Shown here in pieces: positions 36,583 through 49,306 of a DNA stretch of 64,000 nucleotides. Position 1 is the stretch's first letter. Each line of letters begins with the position of its first letter. The notes beneath the pieces were generated by a model, which ran no database searches, was not told where the DNA came from, and saw nothing but the letters and a program-made list of their open reading frames with translations. Both the position numbers and the translations under genes were made by a program. Source of the stretch: Phorcus lineatus (Eukaryota; Mollusca; Gastropoda; Trochida; Trochidae); the NCBI GenBank assembly GCA_921293015.1, contig OV121084.1, positions 46,473,864 through 46,537,863 of the forward strand. Direction: 5' to 3'.

Positions 36583-36791
36583 CTGCAAAATTGCAAGGAC
36601 GTGAAGGTATTCAGTAAGACGTAAAAAAAACTGAAGTTTTAAAATGTTAAATATTCAAAGATAATAACACTCTCAGTTTTAATAAATGACAGCCAAAAGA
36701 TCATTTTAAACATGTTTCAATACATTATACGGTCATTATTTGCCATGAGACTCGATCTGTTGATTAACTTGCACACAAATATGTTTCTTAC
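36583..36791 (-). other. Predicted 209-bp intron
   Basis: GTAAGA at the 5' end (36791-36786 read on the minus strand) and 'ttttgcag' at the 3' end. Both flanking exons are cut in phase 1, so the reading frame is kept across the junction. Confidence 0.4.
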
Positions 36792-36887
36792 GTATGGGGT
36801 AACAAAGACGTTTCTCTTGTTGACAACTTCCTATTTCTGATACATCTGAATACACGTCCTCCTGTTCATAGTATGATTGTGTGGAAC
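36792..36887 (-). CDS. Candidate internal exon upstream of the VWA-like exon
   Basis: A 96-bp exon lies between the acceptor 'tattcttgtcag' and the donor GTAAGA. It is in phase 1 at both ends and encodes 32 residues starting 'STQSYYEQED' and including 'SCQQEKRLCYPI'. Phase 1-1 exons are typical of extracellular modules. The joined frame with 36582-36218 is continuous. A matching further upstream exon was not found. Around 45826-45880 a decayed counterpart is visible. Confidence 0.38.
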
Positions 36888-39800
36888 CTGACAAGAATAG
36901 TACATATATGTTTAACAAGTTTATATTATTCATTCTTAAAAAAGGTTACAAGATACTTCATTCTTATTAAGATCAAGAGTCGCTTACGTTATATAAGATT
37001 GGTGTTCAGCTTGACATTCATTGATTTACATCATTAATAGCAGAAAATAGTTTAAATGATCAGGTGAAGTCTTACGTGGGGTCGAAATAAATATGCCTTA
37101 TGCTATCTTTGTGAATCCTAACATATATATGATTTCACATTTTGAAAATTGATAATAACATTAATTTAGTTAGCTAGATTCAATTTATATATCCAAGACT
37201 TGGTGTTTGAGATTATTCAGTTGTATGTAACAAAGGGATAGTATGACAAGATTGATGCAGCAAAAGGAAAATAAACCCTCTAAAACATTATCCGTGGGTT
37301 GTTGATATTTTAGAAAATATGTTGAAATTGTCAACTGTCATTTGATTATTTGAAATAAAAACCTATGCAATAAAAAGCTTTTCATTACATTTTCGGAATC
37401 TTTAAAATAATATCAGTATCTTGATGTTGATAAGTAAATCCTGGGAAATAATAAATTCTGCCGTTAATAAGATGTCAAATCAGCAGAAATATTTTATACT
37501 TTCTTCATTGATAACAATTACGTAATGGAAATTGTTGGACCTCCTCGGTGCCGATGTAATAAAAACAGATGACATATAACAAAAAAGGCACAAATCTATT
37601 GAGTTGTTTTTTTGTGTGACCAGGGTTTTGTGTTTAATTTGAAATGAGAGTTGGTTGTGATTTGGGTACTGCAAAAAAAAGGGAAAAAATAAATAATTCA
37701 CAAATATCTCAAGTGTTATGCTTCAGGCTAGTTTCATTTTTTCATAAAGACATAGACATTACTGACAACATTGCATATTAATAGAACCTGTAAACATGTA
37801 TCCTTTGGAAAATACAGAGTTATTCCGGTATATTGATACTCAAAAGCATTACTTTCATGACTGATTAAGCAGCAAGGATGCATTTTTCAATCATATACTT
37901 CGATGAATGATAAATATTGGTATGAAATTGGAATTCAATAGATGTAATTATGGTTGCTGAAGAAACTGACTAACATTAGTTGAAAACTAATAGATGTTTC
38001 GTGCTGCTTGATTTATATTCCATCAGTTAAATGCTTCGTATAAACATTTCATTTTTCTTACCCTATGTCGAACCTGGTCCAGTGTTTTTATAAATCTGTG
38101 AGACTACAAATACTTTTGATATATAATATTCTGTTAAGATACAGTCAAAATGTAAAACCTCAACTACAGATTGCATTTACACCAATTTTAATCTTCAAGA
38201 ACACAGATTATAAATTACCTTAATCGAGCAATAATCGAAAATGTAACCAACCAATTATGAAATGACAATTGCACTTTGCAGGTATATTTAACTTCGCTTC
38301 TGATATAACGCTTAAGATTTTACCATCGAAAGCTAAATGCAAAGTTAATGAAGTCATTATTCTGATAATTCCATTTGCAGATGAAACGTTACATGGAATG
38401 GCTTGGCTTGTGAATACATAAGAAGTTCTAACGTTAAAGAAGCGAAAGTGTAGTCCAAGAGTCTAGAAGATCTCCCCTCGTGTGTAACACATTGAAATCA
38501 TATGTTCCAAACGATCCTATACTGACAAGAGCAGACCTGGTGCCACAGAATGAGCTAAATGTATCCATTAAATACAATGTCCTGAAACTTTCAAAATTCA
38601 AATATGCAATCCTCGATGTCTGTTTGAATGATTTCCTCTTTTATTCTGTCTAGTGACATTTTGTCCATATCTTCAATAACAATGTAGCAAGTCTCGAAAT
38701 CACATTCATCATTTAAACCTCCATATAGCACCTGAAGTGGAAATTTCTCGTGAGAAAAAGCCTCATATACAAATATTCATGTAAAGTATGTCTGTCATAA
38801 GCTTGATATGGCTTGCATGTAACTAATATGTATTTAATTGCCGGTAAGTAAAGCAATTTCAACAATAACGTATTGTTGTTTGAAATATGGTTGTGCTATG
38901 CCTCGATCACATATTTTACTCAAGCGAGTTTTCAAAATGGTTATGGTCGGATCTTCTTTGCACCGATACATCATTATTCTAGATCTTCTATTGAAGTTCT
39001 GTGATGTAGATGAACAATTTTAAATCTACGCTGTGAAAGTCACATGTCAGATAAAGATTTAGAGTAGGCATGGGGTCAAAATTGATAATTGTAAAATTTT
39101 CAAACACATGTTCAAAATTTGGACAAAATGGTTATAATTGGTTAATGTTATGACATATACATGTATCATGTTTATGTAAACAAGATATTGTGATACGAAA
39201 ATTTAAAAAGAATTTGGTTATATTTTGGACCCCAATGTTTCACAAATCTACACCAATATGTGTTAATGTGTTCTATTATCAAGTCAACATTTATACTTGT
39301 TCCTCATCTCCTAAAAAAACGTTTTGGCCGAGAAATGATTGAATAAGTCGAACTGAAGCGAACACCTAATTACATGATATTTCACTAAGTTTGAGCGTAG
39401 TGTGACAAACTTTTGTTCAGCAGCTGTATAAAAACTCGGTTATTTCTTCCTCAGAGGCATCTGAAAATGGCAAACGGAAACGGAAACGAGTTCTATTGAT
39501 TTTCAATTATTCAACTAATCATGTTGTAAGAGTAGATCTTTTCAATGTAGATGCTAAGGTGTTGTAATTCTGAAAAGATTTTTCGTAAAGTTTTTGCAGA
39601 CTTCTCTTTTGGATTCAAGATGCCATAATGATACCTGTGAATTCACAAACATTTGCAACACTTTTACAAAGTTAACCAAACATGTATTCAAATGATTATG
39701 GATATACTACGATCCCTTCAGATCACATACTGAAATATTTGTGTAGTTGTGTAGCTACAGTGTACTTGTATAAATTCTGTTTGGTTTGAGTTATATATTA

Positions 39801-42435
39801 GTCGATTGATTAATTATGTAATTCATAATTTTCAGGTAATAAATTAATGCAATATCAATACACGGCATGTCCTTGTGAGTCAAACATATTCTTGATTAGA
39901 AAGCAGCATTTCAACATATAAATGAGCATGTTCCAAAGAAAGTATATCGTGTATATATATATATGTACATTTATATGATCATGTTAACCAAAACTACATC
40001 TACGTGTCAGTTACTTTATATACATTATATGCTTTTACTGATCATTAATGTTTATGTCCATCGTAATAGAGACGTAAATTGATATTGTAGCAAAATACGA
40101 AAAGGTTATGTAAGTGTCCCTCTGTACAATAAAGTGCCCTTGAATTATTTTCCAAAAGGCAGTTGAATAAACTGATAAAAGACTTTGGCAATGTTAGCTT
40201 AAATGTTGCCAGTACGTAAATGCAATGTAGCCATCAGTCACTTAATTTGTGTTGATTTATCAAGAAAGCTGAAATTAGCAAGAAAATTTATCTCTACACA
40301 TAAAGGCTATAAGTTATTTAATCTTGACATGGATAGAGAATCAGATTGCTAAAGTTCACGATGCTCGTGACTTTCAGATAGTAAAACATCCTGGATAAGA
40401 TTCATCATTGTTATTATCTCATTAGGGATCAAATTTACTATGTTATCCTAAATGCATGCGTTAATAGAAAATAAACATGTTTTTATTATCTTGATAAAAC
40501 CCTTATGAGACCTTTTGTCAAATAACTCCTTTGCAAGTCCGGAAATTAAGGCAAGGCAAAAGTTTACTTTAAATGGCCAGTTAGTTTTATATCATGTAGG
40601 GAAATACGGATATTTCGTGAGCGAAAAGCTTTTATCCGTGCAGTTTCTTGAACTTGCTTTCAGATCGTGTATTTGCGCTCAACTTTTTACCAATCCTTTA
40701 CCACCATATCATTACTGGCTTTTTATTGATCTACAAAATATTCGAGAAGACAATTTCGTCAATGCTTTTGTTTTAATTTGCCTTTTGCATCATCTGTTAA
40801 CTACAAACGCAGGATAACGATAGAATAAGGAGACAGATGCAGTTGAATAGGTGTTGATACCTTATAATAAGGCCCTAAGTGTATTCCCATAATTGGGGAA
40901 ATGCAATTGGTTCCTTTTGATGTAGCAAATTCGAGAGAAGTCATTTTCACATGGTGCACATTTTCTTATGTATATTATGGTTTACAATGTAAAGATATTA
41001 GGTAAAAAAACTTTAAGCAAATGGATGGAAACAGGCATTCTATGACTAATATCTTTAGTCATCAATGTCTCCATTTTCAGTTCATTTTGCATTACATGCT
41101 TTGAAATGTTGGCATTTTGACACACAGCTAATACCTAAATACTGTTACTCGTTGTATATCCGCAACATAGTTGTGAGTGAAATGTCAAATCCATATACCA
41201 TACAATGTATGTAGTATATTGTTGTACATTACTATTAACTAGCTATACATGTATCTTGCATTCATCCAGGTTTGATCCTGAACTACATGTAACCACCCTA
41301 TTCATATGATAAGTTTTCTATATAGTAAACATTTTGATGAAATAATAAGCTAACTATAACAAATTATTTCAAACATATTTGCTCACATGTCAATCATAGA
41401 ATATTAGATTTCATTTTACATCAATGATCCAAGAAGATTTAGACGAGAAGATTTAACGTGTATGTCTGACATTTACTTGAAATCGTTATCTTTTTATCAT
41501 CTTTAACATTTTAAAGGCAGTCTTTGAAAGAATGTTACAGTATATATTACATATAAGGAGTAAATGTGGTATTGTTAACGTGTATAAGTTTATGTAAAGA
41601 CATACGTCCTCAATGAAGGCTGGCAGGAAATCGGCTGATTTCGTTATTTATTCGATTAAGGCTTAGTATCGAAATCGAGTGAGAGGTCATCGTCAAAATG
41701 AATGGAAATAATAGAGTAGATTGTATTATGATAGCTTCTGAGGTCTCGTTTTGCATTTTTAACCGCACTTGTGTCTATTCTAGTTCCATACATTCAGCAA
41801 ATATTTCAAGTAATAGTAAAAAAAACCACAAGAGATTGTGGAGAATATATCATCTCCCCATGTTCATATATGTGTCTCAAAAGGATTCTTTTAATGTTTA
41901 AGCCACTCATGATTACGATCTTTATTTCCTAGGACTCCAAGAGCGGCTTGACTCGTCTCATTTTCCCCCGCATGGTTTTAAATTGCACTAGTATCACTGA
42001 CTAATTTAAACCTTGCTGCCAACCAGTCAAATTCATGTTTTGAGTATAGTGCCCTCTTTGGCGAAAATTTGCAATTATTAATGGATTTCTCACTGGACTA
42101 TCGCGGTCCGTCCCAGCAGCCTGTTCGAGAAGCACAGAAAAGTACTGAAAATGCGGCAAGGTCTATCTTGGCAAGTCATTGGGGTTGGCGGAAGAGTAGG
42201 CCGTGCATGGGAAGATGGACTCGTCTGTGCGTTTCATGTTTTACTGCTTTGGCCCACACGAGAGAGTTTATATGTGAGCAATCATCATTCACAAAGTCGA
42301 TAATATACCTGTTTAGCAGACCTATTATTCACATCGTCAAGAGACGATGATAAGGAAGGGAGGTTGTATATTTCCCAGCATTCTTTGACAGGCTGTCGCT
42401 TTAAATAAAGTTGTGAAAGAGTGAACCCATATATA
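36888..42435. other. Mostly non-coding; one further splice-bounded frame at 37522-37668
   Basis: At 37522-37668 on the minus strand a strong pyrimidine tract plus CAG and a GTAATT donor enclose 147 open bases in phase 0-0, but the peptide has no recognisable motif and the phase does not fit the exons at 36.2-36.9 kb. Open frames at 40515-40817 and 42069-42350 on the plus strand have no recognisable motif. The latter is GC-richer and may be a repeat fragment. A TA-rich run lies at 39953-39964. Confidence 0.28.
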
Positions 42436-44200
42436 GGAATATTTACATGGTCGCTTCCTTGATGACGGTTAACTTGGTGATATCAACATATCAACTTGGC
42501 AGTTATTTCCTCTACCCTGACATTTCATATTCCAATTATAAGTTAAAGCTGTAAATCTTTATTATGCTTTCGATGATAAAGAGCCAACTAGTTTATAACC
42601 TCTAAATGATCAATCAAGGATTATCTAATCAATGTTTTGATTATAAATATATGTATATATATATGTTTTTATATATTGGAATACTTTCGGAATAATAGAA
42701 CAGCTAGAGTTCTGAAAGATTACTCAGTTTCGGATTATGACATCTTGGAACAATGGCCTTCAATAATATAAAGATAAACGTCGATTTTGATTGAATGGAA
42801 TCGGAAAAAATGACGATTTGAGAGGTCTGACGCTTCTGGTCGCGTTTGTGATAATTAAAGTGATCTGCAGTTCGGGCATTTAAAGAAAATGATATAGAGA
42901 TAATAAACCCTTTTCACCACAGAAACATCCATGACGGACGTTCAAACGTGATTTCAAATATACGTTTAATTCGTTTTTATGAAAGAATATTACCAAGAAG
43001 GACGCTCATGAAATCCTATCTGTGCCGTATCGTGGTCGTTAAAAGATGGGATGATGCTTTCTTCGTTGATGCTCAGCATTAAAACACATAACTAAACATA
43101 ATCTGCCCCTGCACTAAGGGAAAAGTTCCTTTGGTGTTTTTTTAAAAATTTGGGTATGTATTTCAGGAGTAATTCCTTGAAGGGAAATGAATGTGGAATC
43201 TCTTTCTAGATTTTGTTAGTTCATTTGGGACGGAGTATGTCATTATACTAGACAGCTGTATTTTCTAAAATTGAGAAAGATATAACATATAAAAATGTAA
43301 GGGACGTTGATAAACGATAGTTGCAGACGTGCTGTCTTCTTTTGAACCTGGTTTCGTTTACCTCCATCTAGATTCATGTGATGCTTATATACCGAAACAA
43401 TGTTACAAGTATATCGAAAGACAGGGATAACTGGTACATGTTGACTCTTTACAATAGTACTGTAAAAACACGTGATGACACTTTAAAAGACATATCTCAT
43501 TTGAAAACTAACTGGCAAGGATTTTGTCTTAAGCGGTAACATGTTCAGTGGCATTTATTTTTCTGTTTGAAAACCCATATGATTTAAACCATGTAAAAAC
43601 CTGAACAAAAAACAATATATCGTTTCCCCCTTTTAGCACAGAGAGTTATCCTTTTACTGCTGACATATGTATAGGCACGACTGTACAGATTTGTAAGCGT
43701 TCGTGCTTTTATAGTTATTTATTCATTTACATTTGAGGATCTCATGATATGCACTCCGTCTAGTGTGTTTATCTGGGGTGGTTTTCATTATCACAAACCT
43801 AAACCTATATGAATATGTATTCTCTTGGTTCCAATTTCGTCTCCTCATGAATAGAGGTATATTTCCTGAATTTCCCAACTTTCAGCATTACCTTTGCTAC
43901 TATGCTGGTTCTTCGTGTAGTCTGATAGATGTTCACATTTTGTCTGAAAAAGCTTTCCAATGCTGATGGATGTAATTGGAAAACTTTCACACAAACATCA
44001 ATCAATATAAACATACTTCAGTAGCGATTATAAAGAATATAAGGAACATTTTTTCCATCAGATTGGTTCTTTCAGACATTATGATGTGATGATATGCTGT
44101 TGTTAACTTTGAATGAACAAAAGATTCGAGAGTATTCGTTAAAACGCTACGCAACTCAAGTTATTATTCCCTCCACAGAGAAGTAGCACCGTCATAAATT
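42436..44200. other. Intergenic; second duplicated block
   Basis: It contains partners of 33.4 and 33.7 kb (at 42436-42482 and 43319-43400). A TA microsatellite lies at 42650-42664. No exon was found. Confidence 0.35.
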
Positions 44201-44498
44201 GGGGGCGGGATAGCGCAGTGGTTAGCGCGTTCGCCTTCGGGTCCGTGGTTCGACTCCCGCCAGGGGCTCGGCAACTTTGTATGCAGTAGAGAACTGTTCT
44301 ACACGCAGTCAAGTTTGGGTGCAATGCTACACTGAAATTCAACGCAGTACCACCCATGTTTCGCTAGTTCCAGCCGATGCTAGCAGGTTTCACCACAATG
44401 CATAGCCAAAATTGTGTTTCGGGCTTTCTCCATGCAATAATACTAGCAGCCGCGTATAAGTGAAATAATCTCGAAAGCTCACCTCAACTGACCTCACC
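44201..44498 (+). mobile_element. tRNA-derived SINE, most complete copy
   Basis: The head 'gggggcgggatagcgcagtgg' has a good A-box (TAGCGCAGTGG, 44211-44221) and a perfect B-box GGTTCGACTCC (44247-44257), the internal RNA polymerase III promoter of a tRNA. It then runs through 'gccaggggctcggcaac', 'gagaactgttctaca', 'agtttgggtgcaatgctaca' and 'ctagttccagccgatgct' to 'cctcaactgacctcacc'. Fragments at 3391-3514 and 4795-4936 belong to the same family. A SINE has no protein and relies on a LINE for movement. It is not a functional tRNA gene, because the acceptor stem does not close behind the B-box. Confidence 0.85.
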
Positions 44499-45099
44499 GT
44501 CAAAAATTTCTATACCATCCTCAGTTCCAGTACGAGTTTTTTTCGGTTTAGAAATGTAAAACCCAGATTGGATACAATCAAAGTAAGTAATGCAATTAGC
44601 GGTGCCGTCTGATAAGTGATCATATGAAAAGTTTCAGTTATTCGGGTAAGGTAGGCTTTTTTCAATTGTACATTTTCCATATAATTTTTATTTATAGAAC
44701 ACAGTCGCCTTTTGATTTGACTGAATGATTGCAAAGGGCTCGGTGAGATCTATCTTTGGTTTCGGCGATTTCACTGGCTGAAAATTTGCAAAGTATAGTT
44801 CATGGTGCAGTATTTTGCTGGTAACGGGAAGCTGCCGAATCCCGAGAATAACGCATATTAAAAAAGAGGTTCCTGTAGAAATTTGTGACGGAGCTACCTC
44901 TGTTGTGAGAGATTGTGAATTAATATTAATCTTTTAATATCAAAACTTTCCTTTTTTCCCTGAATAAACAACGATATCGTTATCTATTTAGTATATTGTT
45001 TTGATGACAAATCATTATGCATTATTTTTTGGTATTGATCTTTTCTTGAAATCCCCTGAGGCTATTGTCAACAGATATTTATATATAATTACAGAAGTT
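44499..45099. other. Intergenic, nothing recognised
   Basis: AT-rich sequence between the SINE and the decayed VWA-like copy. Confidence 0.35.
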
Positions 45100-45880
45100 C
45101 ATACAACCATGGTGCAGATAAATGATCGGTTGTCCCCTTCGGCAAAGATTACAGGCAGAACAATTCTGAGGCAAACAAATTAATCAGAACAATTCACCAA
45201 ATTTGCATTTGGTAGAATATAAGTGAATTATTTATTGAATTCATTATCGTTTATACTAAGTGGTACAGTTGATATGATAAACAAACAATTTGCAACGATA
45301 TGAATTTATTACAAATAAGACATGGGTATACAAGCATATATATATATATGTATATGTGTGTTTATTTTTATATAAATATATGAACAACCATAGTCCTCAG
45401 AATACAATTCAAATGACATACACTTTTGTTGTCCCAATCTGCGGCCAGAGCTTGCCGTATACAATGTAACGAATAAAATAAGGTTGACATCGAATGTCGT
45501 GATAATTGTCATGGTATCTTATAAATATATATTCAAGCAAGTGGGTTGAATAAAATTAATATCAACTGACATGTTTGATAAAATTATTCCAAATAACTCC
45601 AAACAATTTATTTGTTCATGAATTATTTCCTTGTGATAAAAGCCTTCTATCAAAGTCAAAATGAAATAAAAGACATTGATTAGCTGTATTTATTGAAAGT
45701 GAATTACACTTCATTACACGTGTCAAGTTAATTTCCTTTATATTAAAGACAATTAATTTGCCTACAAATTACCTTTATGAAGGAAGAATGGCTAAAATTA
45801 ATGAACACATATTTGAACCACACGTAATTGGCACTCAGAAACCTTAGATATTTACATGATTGGATTGATGATATTAGCAG
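45100..45880 (-). pseudogene. Decayed paralogue of the 36-kb VWA-like unit
   Basis: Read on the minus strand, 45512 onward starts 'MTIITTFDVN..ILF', which parallels 'MTIVFTFDKRDSVVLF' at 36541. Further on, 'LPKGTTDHLSA' near 45115-45145 parallels 'LLKGTTDYLSA' at 36375-36410, but a stop precedes it and others follow. Near 45826-45850, 'SIQSC...' ending at a GTGTGG matches the place of the small exon 'EIGSC...' with its GTAAGA donor. The order and rough spacing are the same in both places. Stops and lost splice sites make it a pseudogene or a non-functional exon set. Confidence 0.4.
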
Positions 45881-46639
45881 AACCGAAGTAGTAACTTCAC
45901 CAAACAATACAATAATCTTGTAAAGATAGATATTCATAGCTACTGCAATTTTCAGCAAGAAACCTTTGTTTTTTTAGTTATATACTCTACGAACATTTTA
46001 ATACTGCACATACAAGTAGGCCTACGTTAAAAATATTCCAAAAATCATAAATTCTTTCAAGGTATTCAAACTGCAAAACTTGAGACTATCAACAGTGTAT
46101 ATTAATAAATATAGACAAAATTAACAATAACAATACTTTCTCACGCTAGTATAACATGTTTAAAAGCAGGTACAGATGTATACTCCCGACGTAACACCTT
46201 TAAACAATGACGACATGCTACAACACCTGACAAGTATATTAAACTGTTTTATTCAAATGTATTGGTGTCCTACTTATCATAAGCAGATAGCTATCCATAT
46301 CTGATTTGAACTTCTTGAATGACACTTACTTTGTACTATCAAAATATTAAAGTATATTATGAACTCATTATTGTTATAAAAAAGTCAGCAGATTGGAATC
46401 CCTTGGTTAGAAAATACAGCTATTCTAACATAAAAGATGATAGAGTGTGGTCCATGCAGTCATGAATGATTTTCCTCCCACGAAGAATACTTTGTGTCCA
46501 TAATTCTAAATTAGCAGACCTTTAGATCTTTCATTCTTTGTTAAGCATGTGGTTCATAATGTGGAATTTCATTTATCCATTATACAAGTTTGCTGTGGAG
46601 GGCATAAAAAAGGTCCAGATACGTTCCTTTAAATTGTCG
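45881..46639. other. Intergenic, nothing recognised
   Basis: AT-rich; no exon or repeat was identified. Confidence 0.35.
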
Positions 46640-47240
46640 ATCGTGGTTTTAAGATGACAAATAATCAACAAATGCTAGCGAGTTTGACTATCACGAGAAC
46701 CGAAGACAACATTGACCCTTCTATCCCTTACTGCACTGAATCTACATGTACCAATTTGTTTCAAAGGAGGCTACTGCCACTCACGATGCACTGCAGCTCT
46801 TAACCAGCAATGGTCTGTAGACGAGGTTCCTGTGCTTTGATTTCTCACATTTTCCAAGACTGTCATAGACAAATTCCAAAAATATTCAAATCTGGACTCA
46901 TATCAAACAAGGGAATTAAAGTATGGGTGTTGTTCAGATTACAATTCTCCGCAGCACGGAAACAGCGAAGCTGAACTCTATCACGGATGAATATAATTAG
47001 TTATTTATATGTGAATGTCCAAACTGGAACCAGACAGGGTCAAGGATGGCCAGTATGTTTCAATAGCCATTGAGAATCCCCATGTGCCATAGGAATATAA
47101 AGCACGAAGTCATGGGAAATACATCTCTCAACTAAAAGAAACATAAGCTCTAACATTTTTATGAACATTTACAGTGATAATGGTTCTCTACACTTGGCCG
47201 ACGGCTATCTGGAAAGTTAAATAGGAGTCGCCCCTCTTCC
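46640..47240 (-). pseudogene. Tc1/mariner-like transposase fossil
   Basis: On the minus strand, fragments in shifting frames follow the order of a Tc1-type transposase: 'LLFNFPDSRRPSVEN' (the SRF...DGR/VWRR region, about 47190-47225), 'GILNG' (the DG.LNG region), 'LIPLFDMSPDLNIFGICL' (46872-46915; the family has W-x-x-x-SPDLNPIEHLW just before the third catalytic acid), then 'RLQTIAG' and a C-terminal tail. Several stops and frameshifts are present, and the N-terminal DNA-binding part and inverted repeats were not found. The match rests on motif order read by eye. Confidence 0.55.
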
Positions 47241-49286
47241 GACCAAATTAACAAAATAACCTCACTGATTTCTTTAAAAATCCTTCATTGAAAGCAATGA
47301 AAAAGTGAGAATAAAATCTAAGTAGCTTGTTGGTTGTAAGCTCTACATGTAGTTTTGTATTCAAGCCAAGAAGGAAGTGACTTGGTTCTTTTGAATAAAA
47401 AGTAAAGGCAGAAGTTATATTTAATGTACATGAACTCTTTCTTCTATGAAGTATTGTTATACTTTGAAAAACATTGTTCAGATGTTAAGAGATTAAGAGA
47501 TGTGAGGAAATGAGTATGCTACAATCATGGTGCTTTTTCTAGTTGGTATCTTAATGTTCTCGCTCAGTAAGCGATGCCGTATTCAAAAGAAGGTACTTGA
47601 ACACAAATAGCGCCAGAATAGCATCACAAGTTGCATATTATAAAAGCAGTTTTGGCTGACATAGAATATTCTATAGTTACACAGTAAATTAACAATCGTA
47701 TTGTTCTTTAAAACTTGAAATTGCTAATGGGATTTATACCGCATCTCATCATATGGAGGGCCAAGGTTCGTTTAAGTTTGGAGCCTGGAATTTTCAATGC
47801 ACCATTCTACTTTGAATACACAAAGCATCTGACAAAGGCTGCATATGTCAAAAGATGAAGTCGTATAAGTGTTAAGAAGTGACAGTCTTCATGTCATCGT
47901 CGTATTGAACCTATACTGAACTTCATACTGAACTCCCACTTAGCCAAATAAGCAGCTTATAAAATAAGGAGATAAACCTATTGTATTTTTAATTTTTTGT
48001 GATTTGAACGTAGATTCGATACCTGTTGATATTATTCGGAGCCGACCGCGTAGCGTGAAATTTAAAACACAGTTGGTTTATCTCCATTCTACCATGAAGA
48101 GTTGATAAATTTTGAGATTACATTTTTTTGATGTCGCGAAAGTTCATATAGATCAAGCGTGATGCGGTCATAGGCATTTCCATTTGAGATAGGTATAATG
48201 GGTAACAGCTAAAGTAATATTAAAGTGTAAAGATAGAAGAGGGAACGTTATAAATCATAGAATTGTCAAGTAAACATGTTATAGCATTTACTTTTTCTTA
48301 ACACTCATGACGTCAGCACAAAACATGACCATTTGATTTCCAAAAAGAACTAAATCACCTTCAACAAAATTGCCGATACCAAATCCCTTTAGCTGATCAC
48401 TGCACAAGCCTATGGCGTCACTGTGTTAAAATGAAACCTATCGTGGCCGAGTCTGATCCAGTTTATACCAGTTTTGTGCTTCCAGAATTCAAAGGTTTAA
48501 AAGAAACGTTTTATACTCTTCTATTAATACGTTTCCCCTCGAAAACCTTTCTTATGTTAGTGTTTTACATCAAAGCCAACTATTATCAACTCATAAAAAA
48601 GAAACAGTCACAATTTAGCGAGATTTTAAAATGTCTGGTGAAGTCAGCTCATGGCAGTGTTAGTATTCACCAAAAAACCATACCTGTACCATTTACTGTC
48701 AATGGCGTCACTGAGAGATATTGTTGTCAGTGATCAAAAACCATTTTGATGCTTGGGATAATGTGGCAAAAATACCTTTAACATAACAGCTTTTTCCATT
48801 CATGATTGACAATGGGAAATACAAGTCAGTTGACATTTTAAAGATAGAATCGTGATATAAAAGTTTTTTAATCCTTCTGTGTGAAATCATGATTCATAAA
48901 TTACGTTTGTGTACGAGAGCCGTGACTCATGCAAACCAAAACGTGTATGGATTTTCCTCGATTTAGAAACTACTTCTGATATAACCTCTTATACACAACA
49001 ACCTGTAAGTATCTTATTCTCTCTGGACTCATTAAAACCGAAGAAGCCATGAAAATAGGTTACGAAGATTAAAAAAAGCAATTAAGGACAACAAAACATA
49101 ATATAAAGTGATATGTTTTCATTATAAGGTAATCTTGAAACCAATCTTGTAAATTAGGAACAAGAAACATTGTTGTTATAGAAAAAAGATATTATATTCT
49201 CTTTGTCATGGTGATTGACAAGCAAGTGTCACCGTGACACAGAACTGACATTTGTTTTGGGTCTTTAACAGATAATACTTTTTTTT
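47241..49286. other. Intergenic; 100-codon open frame at 48431-48733 left unassigned
   Basis: The plus frame 48431-48733 has an ATG and ends in 'ERYCCQ', but no motif. It is flanked by two occurrences of the word 'ggcgtcactg' (48415 and 48706), which may be ends of a small element. Nothing else was seen. Confidence 0.3.
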
Positions 49287-49306
49287 GGGGGGGGGGGGGG
49301 GGGGGG
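49287..49306. repeat. Poly-G run
   Basis: Twenty G in a row directly after a run of T. As with the poly-C run at 18042, its length is uncertain. The proline-rich minus frame there is an artefact. Confidence 0.9.

Noticed and set aside
44201..44275. A functional tRNA gene
   Set aside because: A- and B-box are good, but the 3' side does not pair to form an acceptor stem and the sequence continues as a SINE shared with other loci.
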